Shown: positions 61,853 to 64,000 of the stretch, one piece after another | Numbering within the stretch: position 1 is the stretch's first letter | Layout of the letters: every line of letters starts with the position of its first letter | NCBI GenBank assembly: GCA_035638575.1 | Contig: DASQZT010000151.1 | Coordinates: forward strand, 25,093-89,092 | Reading direction: 5' to 3' | Source: DASQZT01 sp035638575 | GTDB lineage: Bacteria; Acidobacteriota; Terriglobia; Bryobacterales; Bryobacteraceae | Length of the DNA stretch: 64,000 nt | The notes under the pieces: model-generated | Databases searched by the model: none | Seen by the model: the letters and a program-made list of their open reading frames with translations, nothing else | What the model was told of the DNA's origin: nothing | Position numbers and translations under genes: made by a program

Positions 61853-63790
61853 ACGCCAAGCGCTGGCAGGAGATCGAACAGCTTTACCACGCGGCGCTGG
61901 AGCGCGAAGAGGGCCAGCGGCCGGAGTTTCTGGCCAGGGCTTGCGGCGGCGATGGCGAATTGCTGCGCGAGGTGGAGTCCCTGCTCGCCGTGGAGCCCCG
62001 CGCCGGAGATTTTCTCGAAGAGGGAGCCGCGGAAGTGGGGGCGCAGATGTTCGCCGAAGACGAGCCGCCCCCGGCTAAAGAACCGCTCGCCGCCCGCCTG
62101 GCGCCGCACTATCAACTGATCGAGAAGCTCGGCGAAGGCGGAATGGGCGAAGTGTGGAAGGCGCGCGACACGCGACTGGACCGGACGGTCGCGGTCAAGT
62201 TCCCGAAGCGGCAGTTCAGCCAACGATTCCGCCGGGAAGCCCAATCGGCGGCGGCGCTCAACCACCCGAACATCTGCACCCTTTACGACGTCGGCCCGGA
62301 TTACCTGGTGACGGAGTATGTGGAGGGGCGGCCGCCCAAGGGACCGCTGCCGGAAGCCGAGGCGGTCAGGATCGGCATCGAAATCGCCGCCGCTTTGGAC
62401 GCGGCGCACCGGCAGGGGATCGTGCATCGCGACCTGAAGCCGGACAACATTCTGGTCTCGAAGTCGCGAGTGAAGCTGCTCGATTTCGGGTTGGCCAAGA
62501 CGCACGCCGCCGGGCCGCAGGCGGTCTCCGATGCCACCTTGACGAATCCGATTACGGGCCCGGGCGTCATACTCGGCACGCCGCAGTATATGGCGCCCGA
62601 GCAGGTGGAGGGCAAGCCGGCCGACGCACGCACCGATATCTTTGCGTTCGGCTGCGTGCTCTACGAGTTGCTGGCCGGCCGGCGCGCGTTCGATGGAAAG
62701 AGCCCGGCGAGCGTAATTGCGGCGATACTGGCTGTCGAGCCGCCGGGCATCCGGAATCCCAGCCGGCGATCCCGGCCGCGCTCGAGCGTGTGGTGACCAT
62801 CTGCCTGGCGAAAGATCCGGACAATCGCTGGCAGTCCGCCCGGGATCTGGAGCACGCTTTGCGCGGGGTGCAGGATTCAACCGGCGCTCGATCGGCCGCG
62901 AGACCGTACGCGCGGTACGGCTGGATTGCCGCCGGCCTTCTGTTGGTTGCGGCGTCAGTCCTGGGATACCTTGCGCCGCGGCGCCCGTCCGAAACGGGGC
63001 GTCCGGTTTCGTTCAGTATCATGGCTCCCGGCGATTCCACGCTCGGGGACGCGAGAGTATCGCCCGACGGCGAGCGCATCGCTTTCTCCGTCATTCAACC
63101 CGGCGGTCTTCTGACCGGGGGGAGATCTCAGATCTATGTGCGAAGGCTGAGCTCTTCGGAAATGGCGCCCGTCGCGGGGACCGAGGGCGGCTCGGACCTG
63201 TTCTGGTCGCCCGATAGCCGGAGCCTCGGGTTTTATGCCGACGGACGCCTGCAGCGGGTGGACGTCGCCGGAGGACTGCCGCGCACACTCTGCACGATCG
63301 CCGATGTGACGACCGCAGACTGGAGCCGGGATGACGTAATCCTGCTGGGAGGCATTGCCAGGGGGTTAATGCGCGTGTCCGCACAGGGTGGAACGCCCGA
63401 ACCGGTGACCAGGCTCGACTCGCGGAAGGAGGAACTGGATCACATTTCCCCTGTGTTCCTCGCGGATGGAAAGCGCTTCCTCTATGTCGCCCGCCAGACG
63501 CACCTAGGGCTGCAGGCAAAATGGGGATCTCTGGACGGCAAAGAGTCGGGCGAGTTGCCGGTTCAATCCGGGTTTCTTCAGTTCGTACCCCCAGGTTACC
63601 TGCTGTTCCCCCGCGAGGGTGCGGTGTTTGCGCAGAGACTGGATTTGAAAAGCATGAAACTGGCCGGCGCGCCGTGGATGGTGGCAGGACCGGCGCAGGG
63701 GAATTTGAACCAAGTCTATAGGTTCTCAGCTTCCGGCAACGGCGTTCTATTGTGGACGCCCGCGACCGCGCCAACTGTCTCGGAATTGAC
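61849..63790 (+). pseudogene. Ser/Thr protein kinase with TolB-like propeller, frameshifted and truncated
   Basis: The first frame (61849-62796) carries a complete kinase core: GEGGMGEVWKARD, VAVKF, IVHRDLKPDN, LLDFGLAK and YMAPEQ. Near 62752 one base seems to be missing: after GIRN the frame runs into RRSRPRSSVW and stops, while the +1 frame gives QPAIPAALERVVTICLAKDP at once. That second frame goes on with a membrane segment (GWIAAGLLLVAASVLGYLA) and propeller repeats (WSPDSRSLGFYADGRL) up to VSELTW at 63790, where homology ends at an IS110-type fragment. A sequencing error could explain the shift, but not the truncation. Confidence 0.82.
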
Positions 63791-64000
63791 CTGGCGCGGC
63801 TGTGCACCCTTCCCGGCGTAGACATCACTACGGCGTACACGATCATAGCTGAGATCGGAACGGATATGAGCCAGTTTCCGGATGCGCGCCACCTGGCCAG
63901 TTGGGCAGGATTGTGTCCCGGCAATTCGGAAAGCGCCGGCAAGCGCTTCAGCGGACGGACCCGCAAGGGGAACCGGTATCTGCGACGCATCCTGGTGCAG
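63776..64000 (+). mobile_element. IS110-family transposase fragment, cut by window end
   Basis: The frame through 63803 reads CTLPGVDITTAYTIIAEIG, TDMSQFPDARHLASWAGL and CPGNSESAGKRFSGRTRKGN, then RYLRRILVQ. This is the conserved C-terminal (transposase_20) domain of IS110/IS116/IS902 transposases. The N-terminal RuvC-like domain is absent because the frame joins the kinase gene directly. The 3' end lies beyond the window. Confidence 0.88.

Overview
The window reads as a high-GC chromosome segment of an Acidobacteriota member, most likely of the Solibacter/Bryobacter type. This is inferred from gene content: a very large TonB receptor with an N-terminal carboxypeptidase-like domain, an ECF sigma factor of the Solibacter-type paired with a Ser/Thr kinase fused to a TolB-like propeller, FG-GAP/ASPIC (CRTAC1) proteins, and DUF2961/GH172 and GH127 glycosidases. 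No rRNA, complete tRNA, CRISPR array or integrase gene was found.

Layout. 0-4.5 kb: the 3' part of an hdrA gene followed by mvhD-mvhG-mvhA and a hydrogenase maturation protease, a group 3c-like [NiFe]-hydrogenase/heterodisulfide-reductase operon. 4.5-11 kb: sugar catabolism (two divergent exported enolase-superfamily dehydratases, a GH127 arabinofuranosidase, a coiled-coil porin). 11.2-34.1 kb: a 22.9-kb block bounded by two identical 46-bp copies of the 3' half of a tRNA-Pro(UGG), with matching internal repeats at both ends, so it looks like an old tRNA-targeted integrated island. It carries an AlbA_2 ATPase/DUF6880/TPR operon. It also carries a large light- and B12-responsive cluster: a CarH-type photoreceptor repressor between a leftward operon (desaturase, FAD oxidoreductase, DUF1365, cyclopropane synthase, SRPBCC, photolyase) and a rightward operon (DUF1475, DUF2062, DUF1295, second cyclopropane synthase, thioredoxin-like protein). 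Stress and cofactor genes follow (ECF sigma, XRE-cupin regulator, ferrochelatase, peroxiredoxin-like, fasciclin, folE).

33.6-35.2 kb is a recombination scar without convincing genes. 35.2-43.2 kb is a catabolic block: UxaA-type dehydratase, FAH-type hydratase, SnoaL-like protein, an MtaB-type corrinoid methyltransferase with a short corrinoid protein, HpaI aldolase, IclR regulator and SDR. 43.9-56 kb continues with two GH172-type proteins, an esterase, a TonB receptor, a DMT-type sugar transporter, and a UroD-family methyltransferase with a full corrinoid protein. A nearly identical promoter-plus-operator module precedes both the SDR and the TonB receptor, so the two halves probably form one IclR-controlled regulon. 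Together they suggest uptake and breakdown of a glycan or glycoside, with corrinoid-dependent removal of methyl groups. The substrate is not known.

56-64 kb: TPR and CRTAC1 proteins, a second tRNA scar (3' half of tRNA-Gly(CCC)) with the same 19-bp repeat seen beside the tRNA-Pro scar, a truncated TPR/glycosyltransferase gene, a secreted hypothetical protein, an ECF sigma factor, and a kinase gene broken by a frameshift and by an IS110-type transposase fragment at the window end.
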